Shown piece after piece: positions 54,444 through 62,450 of a stretch of 64,000 bases of DNA (its first letter is position 1; every line of letters starts with the position of its first letter). The notes under the pieces are model-generated. The model saw only the letters and a program-made list of their open reading frames with translations. It made no database searches and was not told the origin of the DNA. The translations under genes were made by a program, and so were the position numbers. Source of the DNA: Pirellulales bacterium (lineage in GTDB: Bacteria; Planctomycetota; Planctomycetia; Pirellulales; JACPPG01); the NCBI GenBank assembly GCA_035546535.1, contig DASZWQ010000083.1:1-64000 (forward strand), given 5' to 3'.

Positions 54444-55169
54444 ATGGCAACCGTGGAGATTGGCGCAGGGGAGTTTGGCAAAGTGGCGATTTCTTCCGAC
54501 AACACATTCGACGCGGGCACGGCCACCCTGCCGCGCCTCGAAGACGAGATCGCCAACAGCATCACGCATGGCATCGGACTCGCCCTGAGCCTGGTCGGAG
54601 CTGCCGCGCTGGTCATCGCCGCGGCCCGTACCGCCGACACCCGCGAGTTCGTCGGCTGCCTGATTTATGGCCTGTCGCTGGTGGCCGTGTACGCGGCCTC
54701 GACGTTGTCGCACGTCTTCTGGCAGCCGCGGCTGCGACGCGTGTTCCGCATGCTCGATCAAGGGTGCATCTACCTGTTGATCGCCGGCACATTCACGCCG
54801 CTCGCCTTGCGCTATCTTCGCGACGGATGGTGGTGGGTACTCTTGGCCACGATGTGGACGATCGCCGTCGTCGGTTTCTGCTCGAAGGTGTTCCTGGCAC
54901 ATCGCGTCGAGGCCGTGTCGACGGCCGCTTACGTCGTGATGGGCTGGCTGCCCGTGCTGGCCGCCAAGCCGATGATCGCCGTGACGCCCGGCCGCTGCCT
55001 GTGGATGATGTTCGCCGGCGGGCTGTGCTACACGGTGGGGACCCTGTTCCTGACCTTCGACCGCAAGGCGCTCTACCTGCACGCCGTGTGGCACATCTTC
55101 GTGATCGCGGGGAGTGCCGTGCATTACTTCGCGATCCTCGAGTACGCCTTGCCGGGCGCGACCGTGTAG
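54444..55169 (+). CDS. Hemolysin III / PAQR-family membrane protein
   Basis: A 241-residue protein with seven membrane helices, family HlyIII (YqfA/PAQR). Diagnostic elements are EIANSITHGIGLALSLVGAA near the N-terminus, ASTLSHVFWQ, and the C-terminal HAVWHIFVIAGSAVHYFAIL with the conserved histidines that bind zinc in PAQR proteins. About 30 N-terminal residues precede the family core, so the true start might be later. Real function unknown despite the name; not evidence of a toxin. Confidence 0.92.
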   Translation: MATVEIGAGEFGKVAISSDNTFDAGTATLPRLEDEIANSITHGIGLALSLVGAAALVIAAARTADTREFVGCLIYGLSLVAVYAASTLSHVFWQPRLRRVFRMLDQGCIYLLIAGTFTPLALRYLRDGWWWVLLATMWTIAVVGFCSKVFLAHRVEAVSTAAYVVMGWLPVLAAKPMIAVTPGRCLWMMFAGGLCYTVGTLFLTFDRKALYLHAVWHIFVIAGSAVHYFAILEYALPGATV

Positions 55170-55570
55170 CCCTGCGTCTGTCAGGCGCTTTCGTTCGTCG
55201 AAAAAGACGAATCCCAGCGGCGGAAAAAGCCCTAGATTGCAGGCCGCCCCCCCGTCGGTTATCGTTTACCCAGTGCCCGATTGTGCTGGCGGATAGCGTC
55301 GTTCCCTTGCGGCTCGACGCCCTTCCCCGAACGTCGCTTCCTCAGGCGGCCTGCGTCTTGCGAACCCAGGGGCGAAATCGCGAGGCAGGAACAACAAAAC
55401 GAGGACGTGGCGCCCACCCGGAACGCTTGCGCAATCCATGCTTCGTCACACACCGCAGACGCGGCGGAGTAAGTCCTACCCTTGGTGCTCTCACGGTCCC
55501 CTGGCCATTCGTTTGAGCCAGGCGACCGCAGCCAGAACAAAGTCTCCCTTATTGCGAAGGAGTTCCGCAC
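55170..55570. other. Intergenic region, no gene seen
   Basis: 400 bp between the PAQR gene and the oxidoreductase. No credible ORF, RNA or repeat was found. AAGGAG about 8 nt before the ATG at 55571 is the ribosome site of the next gene. Confidence 0.4.
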
Positions 55571-56923
55571 ATGAAGCGTTCAACGAGTCGTCGTGACTTC
55601 TTGAAATCCACCACCGCCGCGGGCGTCGGCTTTTGGGTCGCCGCCGGCGCCACGCCGAAGGAAAGCCGCTCGGCCATCGAGCGCATTCGCTTCGCCTGTA
55701 TCGGCGTGGGCGGTAAGGGAAGCAGCGATTCGAAGGACGCCAGCCGCAACGGCGACGTCGTCGCGATTTGCGACATCGACGACAACACGCTCAACAAGGC
55801 GGGCGACGCTTTCTCCGGCGCCAAGAAGTACAACGACTTCCGCAAGCTGCTGGAAGAAATGGGACCGAACATCGACGCCGTCACCGTCAGCACGCCGGAT
55901 CACACGCACGCCGCGGCCTCGCTGATGGCCATGCGGATGGGCAAGGCCTGCTTCACGCAGAAGCCCATGACCCACAGCATCTACGAAGCCCGCCGCATGG
56001 GCGAAGTCGCTCGCGAGATGAAGGTCGCCACGCAGATGGGCAACCAAGGCACCGCCAACCGCGGTTTGCGTCAGGCCGCCGCCGTCGTGAAGGCCGGCAC
56101 GCTGGGTAACGTCAAGGAAGTACACGTCTGGACGAATCGTCCCATCTGGCCGCAAGGCGCGGGTCGTCCGCCCGAGACCGAAGTGCCCAAGCATGTGCAC
56201 TGGGACCTGTGGATCGGCCCGGCCGCCTATCGCTCGTACGCCAACGGCTATCACCCGTTCGCCTGGCGCGGTTACTGGGACTTCGGCACCGGCGCCCTGG
56301 GCGACATGGCCTGCCATACGATGAATATGCCGTACATGGCGCTCGACCTGCAGCACCCGATCTCGGTCGAGGCGCAGACCTCGGGCCACAACAAGGAAAC
56401 CTATCCGGCCTGGTCGATCATCAAGTACGAGTTCCCGGCCACGGAGAAGCGCGGGCCCGTAACCTTCACCTGGTACGACGGCAAGAAGCTGCCCCCCGCC
56501 GAGTTGCTGCAAAGCGTCAAGTGGCCGAAGGAGGCCATCAAGGACGGCCCCAAGGGGGACAAGGCCGAGACGTTCGAGACCGCGATCTCGGGCGCGCTGT
56601 TGATTGGCGACAAGGCTTCGATGTACTCGCCGGGCGATTACGCCGACAAGTACTACCTGCCCGAAGGCATGGAGAAGCCGAAAATCGAAGTCGAAACGAT
56701 GAACCACTTCGCCGAGTATGCCCGCGCCATCAAGGAAGGCATCCCGGCGACGTCCAACTTCCCGAACTACTCCGGTCCGCTCACCGAGATCGTGCTGTTG
56801 GGCAACCTGGCCGTGTGGAGCGGCAACAAGGTTCTCTGGGACGCCAAGGAACTGAAGGCCAAGGGCGCCCCCGAGCTCGACAGCATGATCCGTCCGACCT
56901 ACCGCGAAGGCTACACCCTGTAA
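55571..56923 (+). CDS. Gfo/Idh/MocA-family oxidoreductase (Tat-exported)
   Basis: A 450-residue NAD(P)-dependent oxidoreductase-fold protein. It begins with a twin-arginine signal (TSRRDFLKSTTAAGVGF). The Rossmann domain starts IRFACIGVGGKGSSDSKDAS and includes DAVTVSTPDHTHAAASLMAM. The EKP-like motif is present as FTQKPMTHSIYEARRMGEV. The C-terminal domain carries GALGDMACHTMNMPYMAL. Such exported members are expanded in planctomycetes and probably act on sugars at the envelope; substrate unknown. AAGGAG precedes the ATG. Confidence 0.95.
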   Translation: MKRSTSRRDFLKSTTAAGVGFWVAAGATPKESRSAIERIRFACIGVGGKGSSDSKDASRNGDVVAICDIDDNTLNKAGDAFSGAKKYNDFRKLLEEMGPNIDAVTVSTPDHTHAAASLMAMRMGKACFTQKPMTHSIYEARRMGEVAREMKVATQMGNQGTANRGLRQAAAVVKAGTLGNVKEVHVWTNRPIWPQGAGRPPETEVPKHVHWDLWIGPAAYRSYANGYHPFAWRGYWDFGTGALGDMACHTMNMPYMALDLQHPISVEAQTSGHNKETYPAWSIIKYEFPATEKRGPVTFTWYDGKKLPPAELLQSVKWPKEAIKDGPKGDKAETFETAISGALLIGDKASMYSPGDYADKYYLPEGMEKPKIEVETMNHFAEYARAIKEGIPATSNFPNYSGPLTEIVLLGNLAVWSGNKVLWDAKELKAKGAPELDSMIRPTYREGYTL

Positions 56924-57096
56924 GGGGCGCGAGTATCGGTCGTACGAATTCCGTCAACTGATTTTAAACGCGAATGCGGGCTGCCAGGGTTGGCGCAAGA
57001 ACCTCCCTGGCAGCCTCGCTCGCTTTTGACGTGGTCCTTTTCCCCGGCAGCCTGGACTGCTTAAACACGTATTTCATTTTTCGCGAGATTTCCTCC

Positions 57097-58353
57097 GTGA
57101 CACGATTGCCGATCCTGCGTGCCGTGCTGTTCTCGTTAGCCGTGAGCGCTTTCTCTTTCGCGCATGTCGCGACCGCGGACGACGCGGCCGTCGCTAAGAC
57201 GCTCGATGGTTTGGGCGCGCTGGTCAAGTTGAACGACGCCAAGCAAATCACCAGCGTGAATTTCGGCGAGCATCCCGTGACCGACGCCGACCTGGCACTG
57301 ATCACGCCGTTGACGGAACTCGAGCAATTGATGGTCACAGGGCCCGGCGTGGGCGACGCGCAGATTTCGACCATCGCTAAGATCGCCAAGCTCAAGGATC
57401 TGTCGTTGGAGAACACCAGCGTCTCGGACGATGGCCTGTCTCGTTTGGCGCCGCTCAAGAATCTGAAGTCCTTGAACCTGCGGCGCTGTTCGCAGGTCAC
57501 GAATGCCGGGCTGGGCAACCTTGCCAAGCTGCCGCAGCTCGAGCAGTTACACTTGCTGTACACGAATACCGCCGACGACGGCCTGGCCCGGCTGGCGCCG
57601 CTGCAAAAGCTGCGCGTGCTCGACTTGCGCGGCTGCGTCGGCGTGACCGATGCCGGCATGGCGCACCTCGTGGCGCTCAAAAACCTGGAACGTTTGAAAC
57701 TGCGCAACCCGGGGGTCACCGACGCGGGGCTCAAATCGATCGGCAAGCTCGCCAAGCTCAAGGGGCTGTGGCTCGAAGACACCGTCGTCAGTGACGATGG
57801 ATTGGCTGATCTCGAGCCGCTCACCGCGCTCGATGAGCTTTATCTGCTGCGCACGAAAGTGGGCGACCCTGGCCTTGTACACCTCAAAGGGCTCAAACAG
57901 CTCAAGCGGCTGGAAGTGCGCGACACGGCCGTCAAAGGCCCAGGCCTGGCGTCGATCGAAGGCTTGAAAAAGATGAAGGTGCTCGACTTTGCCGAAACCG
58001 CGCTTACGGACGAGGGCCTCAAGCACATCGCCGCGCTCCCAGAGCTCGAACGGCTCGACCTCTGGTCGACGCGCGTCACGGACGACGGGCTCAAGAACAT
58101 CGCTGGACTGAAAAACCTGCAGTATCTGAATTTCGACTCGACCTCGATCACCGACGCCGGGTTGACTCACGTCTCCGGACTCACGAATCTCAATTCGCTC
58201 GGCCTGGCCAGCACGAACGTGACGGACGAGGGGCTCAAAAAGCTGCACGGTCTGAAGAAGCTCAAGCAACTCGACCTGCAGTTCACGCAAGTCACCGAAG
58301 ACGGAATCGACGCGCTGAAGCAAGCCGTGCCCGGCGTGAAGGTCACCTTTTAG
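57097..58353 (+). CDS. Secreted leucine-rich repeat protein
   Basis: A 418-residue protein starting at GTG 57097, chosen because a signal peptide follows (PILRAVLFSLAVSAFSFAHV); the frame extends back to 56974 without support. About 14 leucine-rich repeats of 23-25 residues run from residue 45 to the end, with the consensus L-x-L-x-x-T-x-V-T-D-x-G-L (for example LEDTVVSDDGLADLEPL, LDLWSTRVTDDGLKNIAGL). The repeats are of the bacterial/planctomycete TDxGL type. No catalytic domain. Likely binds proteins in the periplasm or at the surface. Confidence 0.92.
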   Translation: MTRLPILRAVLFSLAVSAFSFAHVATADDAAVAKTLDGLGALVKLNDAKQITSVNFGEHPVTDADLALITPLTELEQLMVTGPGVGDAQISTIAKIAKLKDLSLENTSVSDDGLSRLAPLKNLKSLNLRRCSQVTNAGLGNLAKLPQLEQLHLLYTNTADDGLARLAPLQKLRVLDLRGCVGVTDAGMAHLVALKNLERLKLRNPGVTDAGLKSIGKLAKLKGLWLEDTVVSDDGLADLEPLTALDELYLLRTKVGDPGLVHLKGLKQLKRLEVRDTAVKGPGLASIEGLKKMKVLDFAETALTDEGLKHIAALPELERLDLWSTRVTDDGLKNIAGLKNLQYLNFDSTSITDAGLTHVSGLTNLNSLGLASTNVTDEGLKKLHGLKKLKQLDLQFTQVTEDGIDALKQAVPGVKVTF

Positions 58354-58389
58354 AGCCGTCGGCACGCAGCCACCAAGGACGAAACGGCC

Positions 58390-59052
58390 GTGAGAATCGC
58401 CGTTCTCAGCGATATTCGTGGCTTTCTCGCCCCGCTTAACTCGGCGCTCGATGACATTCGATCACAGAATGTCGATCAAATTGTCTGCCTCGGCGACATC
58501 GTCGGCGTAGGTCCCGATTCGACGTCCTGCATTGATCGCTTAAGATCAGCGGACCCGATGGCCTGCATCACTGGAGACTGGGAACAATACGTTCTGCAGC
58601 AGCTCGCCACGGACGAACTCCATGTGAAGTCGCGGGCCGCCGTTGAGGTTGTTCGTAGTCGGCTGCTCTTCCCCTCGGGAGACGAGGCGGGTTCCAGCCG
58701 TTTGGACTTCCTTGCCTCGCTGCCGACCAGCCTGTCGATAGGAGACGTTCTCTTCGTTCACGGCTCGCCGCGACAGACCGATGAGTACATCTTCCCCGAG
58801 GATGCTTATAACACCCGCAAGCTTGAAAAGCTCTTCGCGGGCTTTCCAAAAATCTGCGTGCATGGGCAAGCCCCGATTCGCAGCGTCATCTACGAAGACG
58901 GCGAGCATTTCGAGGTGAAAGGGCCCGAGCGCCATCAGCTACGACCAAACGTGAAGGTACTCGTCGGTGTTGGCAGCGTTACCCTGGCAGCCGCACAGGG
59001 GAACAGCCTTGGCTATGCGATTGTGGAAGATGACGCCGTGGAGTTTCGGTAG
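58390..59052 (+). CDS. Metallophosphoesterase-like protein with lost metal ligands
   Basis: A 220-residue protein of the calcineurin-like (YfcE/MJ0936-type) phosphoesterase fold, starting at GTG 58390. The fold's landmarks are recognisable but degenerate. The SDIHGN motif reads SDIRGF (Asp8 kept, His10 now Arg). GDxxG is kept (GDIVGVGP, Asp36). GNHE reads GDWE (62-65). The VHGSPR motif keeps its His. GHTH is replaced by HGQAP. Most dinuclear metal ligands are therefore missing, so phosphatase activity is unlikely. The downstream DEYIFPEDAYN and the overall length match active planctomycete homologues as I recall them. Confidence 0.85.
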   Translation: MRIAVLSDIRGFLAPLNSALDDIRSQNVDQIVCLGDIVGVGPDSTSCIDRLRSADPMACITGDWEQYVLQQLATDELHVKSRAAVEVVRSRLLFPSGDEAGSSRLDFLASLPTSLSIGDVLFVHGSPRQTDEYIFPEDAYNTRKLEKLFAGFPKICVHGQAPIRSVIYEDGEHFEVKGPERHQLRPNVKVLVGVGSVTLAAAQGNSLGYAIVEDDAVEFR

Positions 59053-59094
59053 GTCGGGCCGATTCGACATTGCCTACCGCAACAGCCTCTCCTT

Positions 59095-59293
59095 GGCCCC
59101 GAAGGGGCCTAGTCGTGTAGCCGTGGGCGCAAGCCCACGGTACTAATTCGCAATGAGATTCGTCGTAAGCCCTGAAGGGGCGACATACGACAAACCTGAA
59201 ATCGATGTCGCCCCTCCGGGGCTTGCAGGGCGCTACGAGACGTTTACCCGTGGGCTTGCGCCCACGGCTACACGATTTCGCCCCTGCGGGGCT
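59095..59293. repeat. REP-like cluster of palindromes
   Basis: Several hairpins sit between the phosphoesterase-like gene and topA. GGCCCC-gaa-GGGGCC is at 59095-59109. CCGTGGGC-gcaa-GCCCACGG is at 59121-59140 with flank GTGTAG. An inverted copy CCGTGGGC-ttgc-GCCCACGG with flank CTACAC is at 59248-59272. GCCCC-tgc-GGGGC is at 59280-59292. The outer copies are mirror images, so the whole is a composite inverted repeat of about 160 bp, typical of REP/BIME elements. Confidence 0.8.
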
Positions 59294-59359
59294 CCCCGCC
59301 GTCGCGATGTTCGGCTATCGAGCCGTGGCGTCTTGGGCCGTCGATAGGCCAAGAAGTAC

Positions 59360-62053
59360 CTACTCGTCGTCCGCTGCCTTCTTCGCCTTGCTCGTTTTCT
59401 TCTTGGCGGACTTTTTCGCCGGCTTCGCACTCGCGCTGCCGGCCGGCTTCTTCTTTGCCGCGCGGAGTTTCTGCCGATCCGACGGCCCCGCTTCGGCCCG
59501 CGCCGCCAAGAGGGCGAGCGCCTGTTCGAGCGTTACTTCTTCGATCGGTTGCTGCTTCGGCACCGAGGCGTTCGTGACGCCGTCGGCCACGTAGGGGCCG
59601 TAACGCCCTTCGAGCAGCTTCACCTCTTGTTTCGTGACCGGCGAAGTGCCCAGCACCTTCAGAGGTTCCTTGGCGGCGCCAAAGCCCCGACGCTGCTTTT
59701 TCGGCTGGTTCAACAGCTCCACAGCTTGCTCGAAGGTCACGTCCAACGGCGAGATATCCGGCGGCAGGCTGCGCGTCTCTTCGCCTGATTTGACATACGG
59801 TCCAAAGCGCCCGTTATAGGCCGTGATCTTCTGCCCCGTCGTAGGATGGTTGCCCAGATCGCGCGGGATCGACAGTAGCTTGAGAGCGACGTCGATCGTG
59901 ACGTCCTCGGGCTTCATCCCCTTGAGCAGCGACGCGTTCTTCGGCTTCTCCTCGTCGTCGGGAACGCCCATCTGCACGTAAGGACCGAAACGGCCGGTCT
60001 TGATGAAGATCGGCTTGTTCGTTTCCGGGTCGTAGCCGAGCGGCTTTTCCCCTTCGGCGGCCTGGTCGAGCAGTTGCAACGCGGCCTCGATGGTCATTTC
60101 ATCGGGGGACACTGTCTCGGGAATGCTGGCCCGCCGCTCCCCTTGCTCCAGGAACGGACCATACCGCCCGACGCGCACGAAAATCTGTTCCCCGCCGTCG
60201 GGCTGCCCCAGGTAGATGCGGCTGATGTCGCGAGCGTCGATCTCGTCGACCTTATTCTCGAGCTGCTTCTTGAGCCCGGACTGCCCGTTGCCGAAGTAGA
60301 AATCCTTCAAGTAATCGGTGTATTTGCGCTCACCCCGGCTGATGGCGTCCAGGTCGTCTTCCATCTGCGCGGTGAAGCGATAGTCGACCAGCGCCGGCAG
60401 ATGCTCGGAGAGCAATTGCGAAACCGAAAACGCCACCCACGTCGGCACCAGGGCGTTGCCGCGCTTCACGACATACTCGCGGGCGAGAATCGTTTCGATG
60501 ATCACGGCGTACGTGCTCGGCCGGCCGATTCCCAACTCCTCGAGCGCTTTGGTCAATGTGGCTTCATTGTAGCGCGCCGGCGGTTGCGTGTTGTGCTCCT
60601 TTGTCTCGAGCTCGCGGCACGACAAGACTTCGCCGACGGCCACATCCGGCAGGATGGTCTCCTTGTCGGCCAGCTCGGCGGCCGGATCGTCAGCCCCCTC
60701 GACATAGGCTCGCAGGTAGCCGGGGAAGTCGATCGTCTTACCGCCGACCTGAAACGTTGCGTCGGCACCTTCGATCGTGATCGAAATCCGGCGGCCGCGG
60801 GCATCGGCCATTTGACTGGCCACGGTGCGCTTCCAGATCAGGTCGTAGATCTTGAATTCGTCGGCCGACAGCGTGTTGCGCAGCGACTCGGGAAACGCAA
60901 ACGGATGCCCGGCCGGGCGAATCGCTTCGTGCGCTTCTTGCGCGTTCTTCACCTTTGTGCGATATTCGCGGGCGGCGGCGGGCAGAAATTCTTTGCCGTA
61001 CTGCGACGAGACAAGCTCGCGCGCCGCCTCGATGGCGACCGTGGCGAGGTTGGTCGAGTCGGTACGCATGTAAGTAATGTGGCCATTCTCGTACAGGCTC
61101 TGCGCCACCTGCATTGTGCGTCGGGCCGTGTACCCTAGTTTGCGGTTCGCTTCTTGCTGCAAGGTGCTGGTCGTAAACGGTGGATACGGCTTGCTCGTGT
61201 ACGGCTTGTCGTCGACCGACGTAACGCGGAATTCGGCCGGCTTCAACTTCGTAGCCAGGTCGATGGCCTGCTGCTCGTTGAGGATCAGCAGGTTGTCGTC
61301 CTTGGGCTTACCCGTCGCCGGGTCGAAATCCTTGGCGGCCGGCACGCGCCGTTTCTGGTAGCTCTGCAATCCGGCTTGCAGCGTCTGGCCCGTCGTCTTG
61401 GCGAACAAGCCCAGCAGGTCCCAATATCGGGCCGAGACGAAACGCATGCGCTCGCGTTCACGCTCGACGATCAGGCGCACCGCCACGCTTTGCACCCGGC
61501 CGGCCGACAGCCTTGGTCGCACCTTGCGCCACAATAGCGGCGAAACCTCGTACCCGTAGAGCCGATCGACAATGCGGCGCGTTTCCTGCGCCTTGACCAG
61601 ATCGTCGTCGATCTCGCGCGGGTGCTCGAGCGCCTCGTGGATCGCCTCGGACGTGATTTCATGAAACACCAACCGGCGAACGGGCACCTTGGGCTTCAAC
61701 AGCTCGCGCAGATGCCAACTGATCGCTTCGCCTTCGCGGTCTTCGTCCGTCGCCAGATACAACTGGTCGGCATCCTTCAGCAGTCCCTTCAGCTTGCGAA
61801 CTTGCTGCGTCTTGCCCGGCGGGATGATATAGACCGGGTCGAAATCCTTGTTGACGTTGACGCCCAGGTAGGCCCAGTCTTCGTTCTTGTACTCGGCGGG
61901 AATCTGCTTGGCGCCCTGCGGCAAATCGCGCACGTGCCCGATGCTGGCCTCGATCACATAGCCGGGCCCGAGAAACTTGCTGATCGTTCGCGCCTTGGCG
62001 GGCGATTCGACGATCACCAGTGCTTGTCCGTTAGAAGCCGATTTACGCGCCAT
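59360..62053 (-). CDS. topA: DNA topoisomerase I (type IA)
   Basis: An 897-residue enzyme that relaxes negative supercoils. The ATG at 62053 (MARKSASNGQALVIVESPAK) is preferred; the frame extends to 62212 without family resemblance. The Toprim domain has ESPAKARTISKFLG and the acidic DEDREGEAISWHLRE. The catalytic Tyr lies in HITYMRTDSTN. The core runs to about residue 600. Instead of C4 zinc fingers, the C-terminus has four Topo-C repeats (GRFGPYVQMG, GRFGPYVKSG, GRYGPYVADG and VGRYGPFLEQG) and a Lys/Ala-rich basic tail. It is divergent from the foldase gene at 62451. Confidence 0.97.
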   Translation of the reverse strand: MARKSASNGQALVIVESPAKARTISKFLGPGYVIEASIGHVRDLPQGAKQIPAEYKNEDWAYLGVNVNKDFDPVYIIPPGKTQQVRKLKGLLKDADQLYLATDEDREGEAISWHLRELLKPKVPVRRLVFHEITSEAIHEALEHPREIDDDLVKAQETRRIVDRLYGYEVSPLLWRKVRPRLSAGRVQSVAVRLIVERERERMRFVSARYWDLLGLFAKTTGQTLQAGLQSYQKRRVPAAKDFDPATGKPKDDNLLILNEQQAIDLATKLKPAEFRVTSVDDKPYTSKPYPPFTTSTLQQEANRKLGYTARRTMQVAQSLYENGHITYMRTDSTNLATVAIEAARELVSSQYGKEFLPAAAREYRTKVKNAQEAHEAIRPAGHPFAFPESLRNTLSADEFKIYDLIWKRTVASQMADARGRRISITIEGADATFQVGGKTIDFPGYLRAYVEGADDPAAELADKETILPDVAVGEVLSCRELETKEHNTQPPARYNEATLTKALEELGIGRPSTYAVIIETILAREYVVKRGNALVPTWVAFSVSQLLSEHLPALVDYRFTAQMEDDLDAISRGERKYTDYLKDFYFGNGQSGLKKQLENKVDEIDARDISRIYLGQPDGGEQIFVRVGRYGPFLEQGERRASIPETVSPDEMTIEAALQLLDQAAEGEKPLGYDPETNKPIFIKTGRFGPYVQMGVPDDEEKPKNASLLKGMKPEDVTIDVALKLLSIPRDLGNHPTTGQKITAYNGRFGPYVKSGEETRSLPPDISPLDVTFEQAVELLNQPKKQRRGFGAAKEPLKVLGTSPVTKQEVKLLEGRYGPYVADGVTNASVPKQQPIEEVTLEQALALLAARAEAGPSDRQKLRAAKKKPAGSASAKPAKKSAKKKTSKAKKAADDE

Positions 62054-62312
62054 AGGGTCGTTCGATGCTGTCGGAGAAGAGAATCTGCGGGGTGCTCGTT
62101 TGGATCTTCGGCCTGGCTGCAACCGGCAGACTGGGTATTCGCGCCCGCGGTTGCATCTGCTTGCGACCTTGTTACCGAGGCAACTCGGCCAACTTTTGTA
62201 TGTAACGGCCAACGTCCCCTACGGGCATGACCACTTTATCTTCGCGCCGGCGCAATCCGAGGCAGCCGTGTCCGTTGGAGGTGTGCCGAGTCGACGTGAC
62301 TCCTGTTTGGCA

Positions 62313-62340
62313 TTGCGTTTACGTCGATTCCCCCTACAAT
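62313..62340 (+). promoter_or_regulatory. Candidate sigma-70 promoter of the foldase gene
   Basis: TTGCGT (62313-62318) and TACAAT (62335-62340) with a 16-bp spacer, 111 nt before the ATG at 62451, inside the 397-bp divergent gap (62054-62450) that holds no gene. The fit is moderate, and other promoters are possible. Confidence 0.35.
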
Positions 62341-62450
62341 CGGGACCATCGCAATTTGTGGGCCAAGACGCCCACTCCTTAACCTTTCGATTACCCGGCT
62401 GTCAAGGCTTGTTGTCGGCCGCGCTGCCGTGGTTTGCAAGGATATTTCGC

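Noticed and set aside
62054-62212. Longer N-terminus of topA
   Set aside because: The extra 53 residues have no resemblance to topoisomerase I, and the family N-terminus starts at 62053.
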